A DNA stretch of 45,582 bases from Dehalococcoidales bacterium (lineage in GTDB: Bacteria > Chloroflexota > Dehalococcoidia > Dehalococcoidales > UBA5627). The notes below the pieces were generated by a model that worked only from the letters and a program-made list of their open reading frames with translations, did not search any database and had not been told where the DNA came from. A program made the translations under genes and the position numbers. How positions within the stretch are numbered: position 1 is the first letter of the stretch; each line of letters starts with the position of its first letter. Positions 1 through 8,180 of the stretch are shown here, piece after piece. The stretch is from positions 1-45,582 of the forward strand of contig JAQTUQ010000013.1 of assembly GCA_028707255.1 (NCBI GenBank), written 5' to 3'.

Positions 1-1527
1 TTGACGCTAACGGTCACCACCTTCGAACTGTCATCGGGGATTTTTATAAAGGGGGTGCTGCTGGGTGTTATCACCTCGCTGGTAGCCTCATTTATTCCAG
101 CTTTCGAAGCTGCCGCATCCAGGCCGCAAATCGTCAGGTTCCGCTCGGTAATCGAAAGCCTCGCCCAGAAACTGCTGCCGAAAATCACCCTTGTCGGGCT
201 GGGAATGATAGGGTTATCGGTAATCATTCTTTTCCTGTCGCAAAGAAGCCTGATAGCCGGATTCGCCTCGCTCTTTTTACTGGTAATCGGCTTTGCCCTG
301 TGTGTACCCGTTATTGCTGAACTGATTTCGAAATACCTGGGGCTTTTTATGAATAAAGTAGGCAGTAAAACCAGCGTGCTCTACAAGATGGCGGTTACCG
401 GAATTGCCGGCTCCATCAGCCGCACCGGAACGGCAATTGCTGCTATGGTAGTGGCAATCTCGGTGGTGATCGGTATGGGCATTATGATAGAGAGCTTTCG
501 CACTACGGTACAACTCTGGATGCAGCAAGCGATACAGGGAGATGTTTATGTCAATACCATGGAAAATGTTTCCAGCACCGCTGAAACGCCTCTGCCCTAT
601 GAATTGGTAGAACAGATTGTCGCCCTTAAAGGAATCGAAGCCACCAAGGGCTTAAAAACAGTCTTCCTGGTAACAGATTACGGCACTCTGGAAGTCGATG
701 TTATTACTCCCGTCGAACAGTGCCGCACGGAATACCAGTTAAAAACCGGTAACGCCATCCCTGCCTGGGAGAGCTTGAAAAACGGAGAAGCTGTTTATAT
801 CTCGGAGCCACTGGCCTATAAACACGGTTTGTCGGTCGGAGATACTATTGCCTTCACCACAGAACAGGGCAAAGAGGAATACGCCATCAGCGGCATCTAT
901 TATGACTACAGTTCGGATGCCGGTAAGGTTATCATGGCACAGAGCGTCTATGTGAAATACTGGCACGACGATACCATTGCGTCTCTGGGGCTGTATCTTA
1001 AAAATGCAGACGATAAGGTCTCCGTCATGACGGCAGTTAAAGCCCTCGTCGCCGACACAGCCGGAATTACGGTAACCGACAGCGCCACCATAAGGGGTAA
1101 TGTGCTGAATCTATTCGACCGCACCTTCCTTATCACCAGGGTGCTGGAGTTCCTGGCGATTATCGTCGCCTTTATCGGCATACTCAGCGCATTGATGGCT
1201 TACCAGCTTGAAAAGATCAAAGAACTCGGCATTTTAAGAGCAGCCGGAGTAACTCCACGGCAGATATGGGGAATGACCGCATTGCAAACCGGGCTTATGG
1301 GTGCCATCTCTGGTATTTTAGCGATTCCGCTGGGAATCTTTATGTCGCTAATCCTGATTCAGACCATCAACATCCGCTCGTTCGGCTGGAGCATCCAGAT
1401 GACAGTCGGCGCCGGGACTATATTAGAAGCGCTGGCTATAGCGATCGTGGCATCCCTGCTTGCCAGCGTTTACCCTTCATGGAAAATGTCGAAAACCTCG
1501 CCTGCCGAAGCCCTGAGGGAGGAATAA
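1..1527 (+). CDS. FtsX-type ABC transporter permease, C-terminal part (5' truncated by window)
   Basis: This is a membrane permease of the FtsX/MacB kind, which works with an ABC ATPase on the cell membrane. It begins with a transmembrane segment at about residues 15-35 that enters the first FtsX core, a large soluble extracytoplasmic domain lies at about residues 165-370, and a second FtsX core with three helices follows (about 380-500). The cytoplasmic loop motif ELGILRAAGVTPRQIW (about residues 407-422) is typical of the family. Members with two FtsX cores usually have about 800 residues, so the N-terminal half and probably the ATPase gene lie upstream. The TTG at position 1 is an artefact of the window edge. 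The next gene starts one base after the stop and encodes an AttH-like lipoprotein, so this matches the known pairing of FtsX permeases with AttH proteins (attEFGH type). The substrate is unknown. Confidence 0.9.
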   Translation: MTLTVTTFELSSGIFIKGVLLGVITSLVASFIPAFEAAASRPQIVRFRSVIESLAQKLLPKITLVGLGMIGLSVIILFLSQRSLIAGFASLFLLVIGFALCVPVIAELISKYLGLFMNKVGSKTSVLYKMAVTGIAGSISRTGTAIAAMVVAISVVIGMGIMIESFRTTVQLWMQQAIQGDVYVNTMENVSSTAETPLPYELVEQIVALKGIEATKGLKTVFLVTDYGTLEVDVITPVEQCRTEYQLKTGNAIPAWESLKNGEAVYISEPLAYKHGLSVGDTIAFTTEQGKEEYAISGIYYDYSSDAGKVIMAQSVYVKYWHDDTIASLGLYLKNADDKVSVMTAVKALVADTAGITVTDSATIRGNVLNLFDRTFLITRVLEFLAIIVAFIGILSALMAYQLEKIKELGILRAAGVTPRQIWGMTALQTGLMGAISGILAIPLGIFMSLILIQTINIRSFGWSIQMTVGAGTILEALAIAIVASLLASVYPSWKMSKTSPAEALREE

Positions 1528-1528
1528 A

Positions 1529-2686
1529 ATGGCAAATTCTCGCGCACTGAGATTGATTTCCCTTTTAGTAATTTTATTGCTGATATCCACCTCCGCCGGT
1601 TTGACCGGATGCAACTGTGAAAACAGCAACAGCGGCGGGGTAAAAATAAATATCATCGAAGCGCTTAGCAACAGCGATACCGAGGGCTACAGTATCGCCG
1701 ATAAGGTAATCGATTTCAGCTTTCCCCAAGACCATGGCACGCATGAGGGTTTCCGCAACGAGTGGTGGTATTTTACCGGCAACCTTTATGACGCAGAGGG
1801 CAACCGCTTCGGCTATCAGCTTACCTTTTTCCGCATTTCGTTAATCCCGCTGGAAACCGACAGGACATCGGCTTGGGGAACCAACCAAATCTACATGGCG
1901 CATTTCACGGTATCGGATGTCAATAACGGGGAGTTCTACTGTTTTGAAAAATTCAACCGCGATGCTCTGGGGCTGGCCGGTTTTGCGAAAAATCCCTTCA
2001 AAATGAACGTCGGGGACTGGTATATGCTGGGTACGGGAGAAGGAGACTTCCCCTGGCAGTTATATGCTTCCAAAGACGGCATAACGCTGTCACTGGACGT
2101 GACGCCTTTGAAGGACATCGTTTTCGAGGGAGACAACGGATTAAGCTACAAGAGCGTCGAGAAAACCAGCGCCTCGTATTACTATTCGATTACAAGATTA
2201 GCAACCGAAGGTTATATTGAAATTGACGGCATTAAACATGAAGTCAGCGGCAACAGCTGGCTGGACAGGGAGTGGAGCACCAGCACCCTGAACGAGGAGC
2301 AGGGCGGCTGGGACTGGTTCTCGATGCAATTGAACGATAACACCGAGATCGTCTATTTCCAGTTGAGGTACAAAAACGGCAGCGTCTACCCCTATAACGA
2401 AGGATTAATCGTAAATGACGATAACAGTACTGTCAAGCTGGGAACAGGCGATATAGTTCTGACTGTGCTCGAAACGTGGAAGAGCAAAACTGGAGTTGTT
2501 TATCCCTTAAAATGGAGGGCTGAGGTGGTGCCGCTCGGAAAGACGCTGATAATCGAAGCCGCTTTTAACGGACAGGAACTAGACCTGAGCACGCGTTACT
2601 GGGAAGGGGCGGTAAATATCTACGATGCACAGGATGCGAATACGATTATCGGCACAGGATATTTGGAGATGACGGGTTACGAGTAA
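1529..2686 (+). CDS. AttH/CrtC-like lipocalin-fold lipoprotein
   Basis: Predicted secreted lipoprotein: a hydrophobic signal (residues 9-25) ends in a lipobox LTGC at about residue 28, followed by a Ser/Asn-rich linker. The mature part shows the hallmarks of the AttH/carotenoid 1,2-hydratase superfamily. These are NEWWYFTGNL near residue 77, YQLTFFRISL near 96, GNSWLDREWS near 242 and a second lipocalin-like half ending in GTGYLEMTGY. The length (385) fits the family. It is translationally coupled to the upstream FtsX permease: the stop and start are one base apart and GAGGAA in the end of that gene serves as ribosome binding site. I infer a partner lipoprotein of the ABC transporter. The name carotenoid hydratase is a family label, and nothing here proves carotenoid chemistry, although carotenoid-type genes occur at 36.5-39 kb. 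Confidence 0.88.
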   Translation: MANSRALRLISLLVILLLISTSAGLTGCNCENSNSGGVKINIIEALSNSDTEGYSIADKVIDFSFPQDHGTHEGFRNEWWYFTGNLYDAEGNRFGYQLTFFRISLIPLETDRTSAWGTNQIYMAHFTVSDVNNGEFYCFEKFNRDALGLAGFAKNPFKMNVGDWYMLGTGEGDFPWQLYASKDGITLSLDVTPLKDIVFEGDNGLSYKSVEKTSASYYYSITRLATEGYIEIDGIKHEVSGNSWLDREWSTSTLNEEQGGWDWFSMQLNDNTEIVYFQLRYKNGSVYPYNEGLIVNDDNSTVKLGTGDIVLTVLETWKSKTGVVYPLKWRAEVVPLGKTLIIEAAFNGQELDLSTRYWEGAVNIYDAQDANTIIGTGYLEMTGYE

Positions 2687-2719
2687 GGGATTTTTACTAT
2701 TCTTCCCCACAAACTGATT

Positions 2720-2764
2720 TTCATCCTGAAGTCACAATGGGTGACTGAAGGATCTGGGGGGTGG
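2720..2764 (+). repeat. Half copy of the dispersed fold-back repeat
   Basis: A single arm of the repeat family also found at 6443, 27120, 33184 and 36073. It carries an internal hairpin: stem AGTCAC (2730-2735), loop AATGG, stem GTGACT (2741-2746). The same stem position reads AGCCAC/GTGGCT or ATTCGT/ACGAAT in other copies. The second arm is missing here. Confidence 0.75.
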
Positions 2765-2805
2765 AAAAATATAAAGTGCCTATCCCATAAAGTAACGTAT
2801 AGGTA

Positions 2806-2834
2806 TTGACAGATTTTAAATTATAGACTATAAA
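2806..2834 (+). promoter_or_regulatory. Near-consensus sigma-70 promoter, plus strand
   Basis: TTGACA at 2806-2811, a 17-base spacer, then TATAAA at 2829-2834. Transcription would start near 2841 and run rightwards, antisense to the small ORF at 2884-2982 and towards the gene at 3146. The sequence match is excellent, but no expression evidence is possible here. Confidence 0.6.
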
Positions 2835-2856
2835 TAGGGGTGTAATTATATAGAAG

Positions 2857-2877
2857 GGCGGGGGTGTGAGCCCCGCC
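2857..2877. terminator. GC-rich hairpin, possible terminator of the minus-strand transcript
   Basis: A seven-base-pair stem, GGCGGGG with CCCCGCC around a short loop, lies just 3' of the small minus-strand ORF. On the minus strand it is followed by CTTCTATATAATT, a weak U-rich tail. It also lies 16 bases after the start expected from the plus-strand promoter, so it could form at the 5' end of that RNA. Confidence 0.45.
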
Positions 2878-2883
2878 TTGTCG

Positions 2884-2982
2884 CTACCTCTTAGGCTTAA
2901 TCACAGAAATTCTGCGAATTGTCCTACAGACATGTAGGGTCTGTACCCTCACAACAGGTCGCTTGATGGCAGATTTTGTCAT
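2884..2982 (-). CDS. Putative 32-residue cationic small protein
   Basis: Reads MTKSAIKRPVVRVQTLHVCR followed by TIRRISVIKPKR. About a third of the residues are Lys/Arg, and one Cys and one His are present. A strong Shine-Dalgarno sequence, AGAGGAGG (2998-2991), sits eight bases before the ATG. A perfect minus-strand promoter lies about 100 bases further up and a GC-rich hairpin follows the stop. The start codon lies in the loop of a possible small hairpin (GCAGA/TCTGC), which could limit translation. No family is recognised. The alternative is that this is a structured non-coding RNA of about 220 nt with a chance reading frame. Confidence 0.45.
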   Translation of the reverse strand: MTKSAIKRPVVRVQTLHVCRTIRRISVIKPKR

Positions 2983-3078
2983 TTCTGCTACCTCCTCTCG
3001 GGGATTACACCCCTACCCGTAGGTGATTTACCCTCAATTTGATAGCAATCTGCAAGCTCAACCACACCGCCAAACCTG

Positions 3079-3106
3079 ATTATACTACTAAAAAATTGTG
3101 TGTCAA
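3079..3106 (-). promoter_or_regulatory. Consensus sigma-70 promoter, minus strand
   Basis: On the minus strand TTGACA (3106-3101) is separated by 16 bases from TATAAT (3084-3079); both hexamers are perfect. Transcription would start near 3072 and run leftwards over a leader of about 90 nt and the 32-residue ORF to the hairpin at 2857-2877. It points against the plus-strand promoter at 2806. Confidence 0.65.
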
Positions 3107-3145
3107 TATATCCAATTCTGTCTAATGCTGTGATAGAATGGATAT

Positions 3146-3646
3146 ATGGCTGAAATACATAAATGTGCTGATTGTGGCTACTTAACTATTAGAAATAGAA
3201 AAAATTATAGTCTAGATGAAGCTGATATTGATTTTCGGGAAAAAGGAATAGTACCGACCGTCTATGATGAGGTAGGGAGAAATCCGCATAAATTACATAG
3301 AGATTTACCATTATGCTTTGTTGGAAACTCATATTTATCTAATGCCATTAAAAATATTAAGCATAATGATAATCCATTTGATGAAATAAAAGAGATAATT
3401 CAGGCTGAAAATGATTGTAAAGAATTTACAGAATGGCGACAGGGTTATACTCCAATAGAGCATAGAGAGATGTTAGATAGACAATGGATGTTAGATTACC
3501 AAACGAGAAGAGAGGAAGCGGATAGAGCTTGGCAACACAAAGAACGTAAAAGTGATAAAACTTGGCGTGTAATAGAATTAATATGTCTTATAATTAGTGC
3601 TGGTTTATTCACTCTATTAGGTGCTTGGATAACAAGAGGGGCATAA
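3146..3646 (+). CDS. Hypothetical protein with CxxC motif and C-terminal membrane anchor
   Basis: A 166-residue protein that I cannot assign. The N-terminus has a CxxC knuckle (CADCG, residues 7-11) with a further Cys near residue 57. The centre is charged and rich in Trp, Glu and Arg and is probably helical (about 95-140, with several W/R/E repeats). The last 25 residues contain one transmembrane helix (IELICLIISAGLFTLLGAWI), so the soluble part probably faces the cytoplasm as a tail-anchored protein. The coding sequence is clearly more AT-rich than its neighbours, with many AAA, AAT and ATA codons, which suggests recent acquisition. No Shine-Dalgarno is visible. A -10-like TAGAAT lies only six bases before the ATG, so a leaderless mRNA is possible. 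Confidence 0.7.
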   Translation: MAEIHKCADCGYLTIRNRKNYSLDEADIDFREKGIVPTVYDEVGRNPHKLHRDLPLCFVGNSYLSNAIKNIKHNDNPFDEIKEIIQAENDCKEFTEWRQGYTPIEHREMLDRQWMLDYQTRREEADRAWQHKERKSDKTWRVIELICLIISAGLFTLLGAWITRGA

Positions 3647-3653
3647 TCATATT

Positions 3654-3776
3654 ATGAGTAAAGCAATAGATAATAGACAGCAGAACTACACAAAACGTGA
3701 TTATATGGCAGATTTAAAGAAGGTTTGTGTTAAGGTAGATAAGCCTAAATTTTCTACAAAACCGACCAAAAAATAA
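3654..3776 (+). CDS. Putative 40-residue basic protein
   Basis: Starts seven bases after the preceding gene and reads MSKAIDNRQQNYTKRDYMAD followed by a Lys-rich tail ending KPTKK. It shares the AT-rich composition of the gene at 3146 and may be co-transcribed with it. A purine run (GAGGGG, 3637-3642) ends 11 bases before the ATG, which is a weak ribosome binding site. There is no recognised family and it may be spurious. Confidence 0.35.
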   Translation: MSKAIDNRQQNYTKRDYMADLKKVCVKVDKPKFSTKPTKK

Positions 3777-3838
3777 GTTTATAATCCTCTTGTAATGATG
3801 TCAAGGGATAGTCACCCAATTATTTTTACGCTTCATGT

Positions 3839-4141
3839 CTATTCAAACTCAACTCCACAATGAGGGCAGAAATGAGCATCTTCGTCTTGAATTACTTTTC
3901 CACATTCTTCGCATCGAATGGCATTTGTTAAATCATTTAATTTATGTCTTAATTTAGACAGTCTATTTTCAATAGGCCAAGTGTTAAATGCCAATACAAA
4001 TAGCATAATAATATTAATTAGCGGAATCAATAATAATAATCCTAATGCTCCAGAATAGCCGGCTTTTTCGAATATCCTAACAAAACAAATTGCATATAGT
4101 AATGCTACTAACAGATAAACAACTATGATCCATATATCCAT
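3839..4141 (-). CDS. Small membrane protein with C-terminal zinc ribbon
   Basis: One hundred residues. Two transmembrane helices (about 3-22 and 31-52) surround the loop FEKAGYSGALGLLLLIPLIN, which resembles the 'FEKAG..GW.alIP.yN' signature of small bacterial membrane proteins of the DUF5684 kind. A short amphipathic stretch leads into a zinc ribbon, CEECGKV..FCPHCG (about residues 77-96), with four Cys placed as two CxxC pairs. AAGGAG lies seven bases before the ATG. The gene is AT-rich like the unrelated genes on its right-hand neighbour strand. Function is unknown; such proteins are often regulatory or scaffold proteins. Confidence 0.75.
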   Translation of the reverse strand: MDIWIIVVYLLVALLYAICFVRIFEKAGYSGALGLLLLIPLINIIMLFVLAFNTWPIENRLSKLRHKLNDLTNAIRCEECGKVIQDEDAHFCPHCGVEFE

Positions 4142-4288
4142 TTTTATCTCTCCTTAGTGATTAATTACTGTTAGAACTATTTTTAGAATTTACTTTGGTA
4201 TAATACCTTAATGTAAGCATAAAAAAGCTAACATTCTAAGCTTGTCGAAGTATCAGAACGGAAATCAAAGCATCAGCAATGACAATCT

Positions 4289-4876
4289 TTACAAATCACC
4301 GAAAACTTTGGGAGCCTGTTCCTTCATAATATCCCAGATTTTTTGGGCGACCTCGCGGATTTCGGGCAGAGCCGCCGGGCTGGTGCGCAGTTTTAAAATA
4401 TGACGGATTTCCCGGAAGTTCCAAGTGCATATGATCTCGGTCATGCAGGCATTCGGTAGAACGTACCTCGCAATTTCGGGTTTCATACCGGCATCCAGTA
4501 ATTTTTTGTAGCTATCCCATGCCGCCAACATCGCTTCGTGAAATATCTTTGCCGCCCCTGAGTCTTTATCCTCGAATTCCGGAGGGGTAATATAATCCGC
4601 CTCGAGTTCACGAACATATCGCTGGCTGCGCTGCGAATAGCTGGCGATACGATGACGCACCAGTTCATGAGTGAGAGCGCGCGAAGCCTTGATATAAAAC
4701 GTAGCCGAAGCATGCTCGATAAGGCTCTCATGCCCCTGCTTTACGCGTGCCGCCAGCCAGTTTTCATTGGTTCCCTGTTTATCGCCGCTGGCGTAGCACA
4801 ACCTGCCGGCCTTTTCCACCAAGTTTTCACAGTCAGGGGTAATCGCCAGCAATTTAACCTCAAGCCCGTTATACAT
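4289..4876 (-). CDS. thyX: Flavin-dependent thymidylate synthase ThyX
   Basis: Makes dTMP from dUMP using methylenetetrahydrofolate and FAD/NADPH in the cytoplasm; it is the alternative to ThyA. The signature RHRX7S is present as RHRIASYSQRS (residues 74-84), followed by QRYVRE. Other family features are HESLIEHASATFYI (49-62) and the C-terminal TWNFREIRHILKLR segment (about 151-164). At 195 residues it is slightly shorter than the usual 210-250 but has the complete core. A ribosome binding site AGGGGGT precedes the ATG. It appears to be a single transcription unit with no linked folate genes. Confidence 0.96.
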   Translation of the reverse strand: MYNGLEVKLLAITPDCENLVEKAGRLCYASGDKQGTNENWLAARVKQGHESLIEHASATFYIKASRALTHELVRHRIASYSQRSQRYVRELEADYITPPEFEDKDSGAAKIFHEAMLAAWDSYKKLLDAGMKPEIARYVLPNACMTEIICTWNFREIRHILKLRTSPAALPEIREVAQKIWDIMKEQAPKVFGDL

Positions 4877-5083
4877 TTCAATACCCCCTAAAATTGTGAT
4901 GAGATATTATATCATTGATAAGACAGAAATTTCGCCTTTTTGAGGAGCGATTTTGCCACTTGTTGGATTTTTCATAGCAGACTGTATGTTTATATAAAAA
5001 TATACTTTTATTTTATATCGGAAAGTAATATAATCGTTACTATTTTCTATTCGTTTGCCGCAATTTGTTTATATGTAAATAAA

Positions 5084-6310
5084 ATGATAAAACTATTGCT
5101 TAATAAGAATCTTCCCGGCTACTTCCACCGCGACATCTGGCTGATTACTGTAATCGGCATGCTCAACTGGATGGGATTTTCCATGTGCCTGCCGTTCTTT
5201 TCTCTCTACCTCTATCAGGAACGCGGCGTTCCGATGACGGTAATCGGATTCATTATTCTCCTAATTGGAATTGTGTCTGCTCTATCGCAGGTTTACGGCG
5301 GTATGCTGACCGACAGGTTCGGCAGAAAACCTCTTTTAGTCTGGTCGATGATTTTATCATGTATCACCTATATCATACTGGCATTGCTCATAAGAACAAT
5401 GGCGCCTGTATGGATACTGGTAATAGTCTTCATTGCCTGTTACGTGCTGATGACTTTAATCCGCCCTACCTTTTTTACGATAGTTACCGATCTGGCGCCG
5501 CGCGAGAAGCTGACCAAAGCCTACGGCCTTTTAAAAGCCGGAATTAACGTCGGATGGGCGCTGGGACCGGCTATCGGCGGTTTCCTGCTGACATTCACAA
5601 CATATGAATGGCTCTTCGGACTGGCGATGTTCACCTCCCTGATACCTCTTTTCATGACGGTTTTCTTAATGCACGAGAGTATGGAAAAAAGCGACGAAAA
5701 GGATATCATCGGTATTAAGAATATTGCCAAAGTAGTTAAAAACAGCAACTTTATGATTTATATCGCCATCACTTTCCTGCTGTTAATCGGGTTCGGGCAA
5801 ATGGTAAGCACTCTTTCGGTTTATTCGGTAAATTTTGCCGGCTTCACGACGGCTCAATACGGTTCGCTTTTAACGCTGAACGGTATTATCGTGGTGCTTT
5901 TACAATACCCGATGGCATCTATTACAAGCTCAAGAACCAAATATAAGGTATTGATTACAGGTAGTTTACTGGTTTTCGCCGGATTGATTACCTTCTCGTG
6001 GGTCGGCAGTTATGCCCTGGCTGTTTTTGCCATGGTTATGCTGAGCTTCGGAGAAATCACATTCTCACCGGTTGCACTTTCGGTAGTCAGCGATATCGCC
6101 CCTAAAAGGCAGCGCGGTTTGTATATGGGTACCTTTTCTTTAAGCGAAACGCTGGGACACGCCACCGGACCCTTTATCGGCGGTATTCTGCTGGATGTTT
6201 TCCCCAACGACCCGCTATTCATTTGGGGTGGGTTGGCAGCATTCGCACTGGCTGCCGCTATCGGATTCCTGTGGTGGGGAAAGAGATATTATAGGACACC
6301 GATTAAATAG
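5084..6310 (+). CDS. Major facilitator superfamily (MFS) transporter
   Basis: A 12-helix secondary transporter of about 408 residues in the cytoplasmic membrane. The loop 2-3 motif GGMLTDRFGRKPLL is the classic MFS motif A (G-x-x-x-D-R-x-G-R-[KR]). A degenerate counterpart (SITSSRTKYKVLI) lies in the loop between helices 8 and 9. The overall look is that of drug:H+ antiporter or sugar-efflux members, but the substrate cannot be deduced. The frame is open from 4940, but the first 48 residues would be an unusual AT-rich extension. The ATG at 5084 (MIKLLLNKNLPGYFHRDIW) gives the standard short N-terminus, although no clear Shine-Dalgarno precedes it. It is flanked by thyX (divergent) and by a repeat cluster. 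Confidence 0.9.
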   Translation: MIKLLLNKNLPGYFHRDIWLITVIGMLNWMGFSMCLPFFSLYLYQERGVPMTVIGFIILLIGIVSALSQVYGGMLTDRFGRKPLLVWSMILSCITYIILALLIRTMAPVWILVIVFIACYVLMTLIRPTFFTIVTDLAPREKLTKAYGLLKAGINVGWALGPAIGGFLLTFTTYEWLFGLAMFTSLIPLFMTVFLMHESMEKSDEKDIIGIKNIAKVVKNSNFMIYIAITFLLLIGFGQMVSTLSVYSVNFAGFTTAQYGSLLTLNGIIVVLLQYPMASITSSRTKYKVLITGSLLVFAGLITFSWVGSYALAVFAMVMLSFGEITFSPVALSVVSDIAPKRQRGLYMGTFSLSETLGHATGPFIGGILLDVFPNDPLFIWGGLAAFALAAAIGFLWWGKRYYRTPIK

Positions 6311-6442
6311 AGGCAATATCCCTCATCCGGCATCCCGACAAGCCGGTATGCCACCTTCCCCCGAGGGAAGCCGTTTTTCAGGTACAGACCGGGTACAATG
6401 GTAACAAAATAGACCGGGCACATAAGTAACAGTTAAGGTATT

Positions 6443-6550
6443 GTCATCCTGAAGCCACAAAGGGTGGCTGAAGAATCCGGGGAGTGGTAAACGACGAATT
6501 ACAAACCCCGCCCCGGATGCTTCGTTCGTCCCTCACGAACTCAGTATGAC
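6443..6550 (+). repeat. Complete dispersed fold-back repeat
   Basis: Outer inverted ends GTCATCCTGA (6443-6452) and TCAGTATGAC (6541-6550). Inner arms GAATCCGGGG and CCCCGGATGCTTC can pair. The left arm contains hairpin AGCCAC-AAAGG-GTGGCT (6453-6469) and the right arm GTTCGT-CCCTC-ACGAAC. There is no ORF inside. This is the best-preserved copy in the window, together with 33184-33291. Confidence 0.8.
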
Positions 6551-6559
6551 ATTAACCGA

Positions 6560-6586
6560 GCCGTTCGTGGTGAGCTTGTCGAACCA
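6560..6586 (+). repeat. Short interspersed palindrome (GTTCG..CGAAC)
   Basis: The motif GCCGTTCGTGGTGAGC followed by TTGTCGAACCA contains a GTTCG/CGAAC stem. Near-identical copies occur at about 33336-33360. Related sequence lies at 36178-36205 and 4241-4262. Confidence 0.6.
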
Positions 6587-6653
6587 TAACGGCGTCGAAA
6601 GTCGAATCGCATTCAGATACTTCGCTGCTCTCAGCATGGACAAATATAAAACG

Positions 6654-6721
6654 TAGGGACGACCAATGGTCGTCCGCATTTATGTTTCCGTATCTGGCGG
6701 ACGGGCAATGCCCGTCCCTAC
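6654..6721 (+). repeat. Clover-shaped inverted repeat
   Basis: The outer arms GTAGGGACG (6654-6662) and CGTCCCTAC (6713-6721) are exact inverted repeats. Inside are two hairpins with identical AAT loops: GACGACC-AAT-GGTCGTC (6659-6675) and GGACGGGC-AAT-GCCCGTCC (about 6699-6717). The remaining gap sequence from 6311 to 6795 holds only these repeats and no supported gene. Confidence 0.7.
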
Positions 6722-6795
6722 GGATTTAATGATTAAATTGTCATTCCGGATGTCCCGACGGGGCTGGATGACGGATGATGGTATATACTATTCAA

Positions 6796-7905
6796 CTAAA
6801 AATCGATAACGAATCTGCCATTCTTGTGCAGCATATTACCGTCGACACGGATTTCCCCGCCTTTCCGGAGGTCGCAAATCATGTCCCAGTGAATAGCCGA
6901 TTCGTTCTTGCTTCCGCTTTCCGGGTAACCCGCCCCCAGCGCCATGTGGAAGCTGCCGTTGATTTTCTCGTCGAAGAGAATTTCACGGGTGAAACGGTTA
7001 ATGTTGGGGCTGGTACCGATGGCAAATTCACCGAGCGTGCGCGAACCGGCATCCGTATCCAACATCTTGAGCAAGAATTCCTCATTCTTTTCAGCGCTGG
7101 CTTTGACAACCTTGCCGTTTTCAAACCATAACCTGATACCGGAAACCTCTTTTCCATCCTCGATAGCAGGATAGGAGAAATAAACATGACCGTTGACGCT
7201 GTCTTCGACCGGACTGGTAAACACCTCTCCGTCAGGCATGTTATAGCGGCCGTCGCAATTTATAAAAGGACGCCCTTCGATGCTCAACGTCAGTTCTGTT
7301 TCCTCCCCCTTGATGTAGACGCATTTCTTCCCTTTCAACCAGTCTATAATATTTTGCTGACGTTTCGAAAAACGCTGCCAGTAGCCCACCGGGTCTTCCA
7401 TGTCGGGAAGACAGGCTTTATAGACAAAATCCTCATATTCGGACAGGCTCATCTCGGCATCCTGCGCATAGGCATTGGTGGGGAATATGGTATAAACCCA
7501 GCGAAACTGCCCGTCGGCTGAACGGCGCATCTGTGTCTTCATCAGTTCGGTTCTGGCCTGGTGCCGAGTGACCATGCGCGACGGCTCCACACTACTGAGA
7601 GCTTTGGTGTTTGAAGTGGCGCCAATTGCTATTGATACATCATACTTATCGGTGATAATCTTTTCAGGTTCATGTATAAACTTCAACTGCTCATCGGACG
7701 CATACTTGTAGAATATTTCAGCCATTCCTTCCGGCTCCAAAAACACTATCGGGTGTCCGCCGGCTTTTAATACTTCAGAATAAACAGCCTTTACCAGAGG
7801 AGCGGCCGCGTAATCCCCTCTTATTTTAACCTTGTCACCCTTCTGTACGGTTACGGAGTATTTGACTAAAAGTTCAGCCAGTTTTTCTATTCGAATATCT
7901 TTCAT
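6796..7905 (-). CDS. M29-family (thermophilic-type) metallo-aminopeptidase
   Basis: A cytoplasmic exopeptidase that removes N-terminal residues using two metal ions. The 369-residue length matches the AmpS/PepS (M29) family. Recognisable segments are the N-terminal domain (AELLVKYSVTVQKGDKVKI), the central ILFDEKINGSFHMALGAGYP and the C-terminal NESAIHWDMICDLR. These last two contain the conserved Glu, His and Asp metal ligands around residues 310-345. AAGAGGTG precedes the ATG. It diverges from the aminomutase cluster across a 275-base AT-rich gap that must hold both promoters. Confidence 0.93.
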   Translation of the reverse strand: MKDIRIEKLAELLVKYSVTVQKGDKVKIRGDYAAAPLVKAVYSEVLKAGGHPIVFLEPEGMAEIFYKYASDEQLKFIHEPEKIITDKYDVSIAIGATSNTKALSSVEPSRMVTRHQARTELMKTQMRRSADGQFRWVYTIFPTNAYAQDAEMSLSEYEDFVYKACLPDMEDPVGYWQRFSKRQQNIIDWLKGKKCVYIKGEETELTLSIEGRPFINCDGRYNMPDGEVFTSPVEDSVNGHVYFSYPAIEDGKEVSGIRLWFENGKVVKASAEKNEEFLLKMLDTDAGSRTLGEFAIGTSPNINRFTREILFDEKINGSFHMALGAGYPESGSKNESAIHWDMICDLRKGGEIRVDGNMLHKNGRFVIDF

Positions 7906-8180
7906 AATCGCACCTCTTATATCAATATAAAAATATTTATATATTCTATACCAGTATCAGATATAAATGCCACTTGCAATATCTTTTGCGAAAGAATAAA
8001 ATATCATCCATTCTAATTATTTACTATTCGTAAACAGGCATATTTTACATTTAGAAAAAAACATCTATAATTAATATATAAAGTATTGAATAAATACATT
8101 ATTTTATTGGAAAATATATATAAGAAGTCGAAGATAATGATTAAATATTCAACAGGGAATAAGGAGTATTAAACAAACAG

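Noticed and set aside
4940-5083. 48-residue N-terminal extension of the MFS protein
   Set aside because: Aromatic AT-rich sequence without family support; the ATG at 5084 gives the normal N-terminus.
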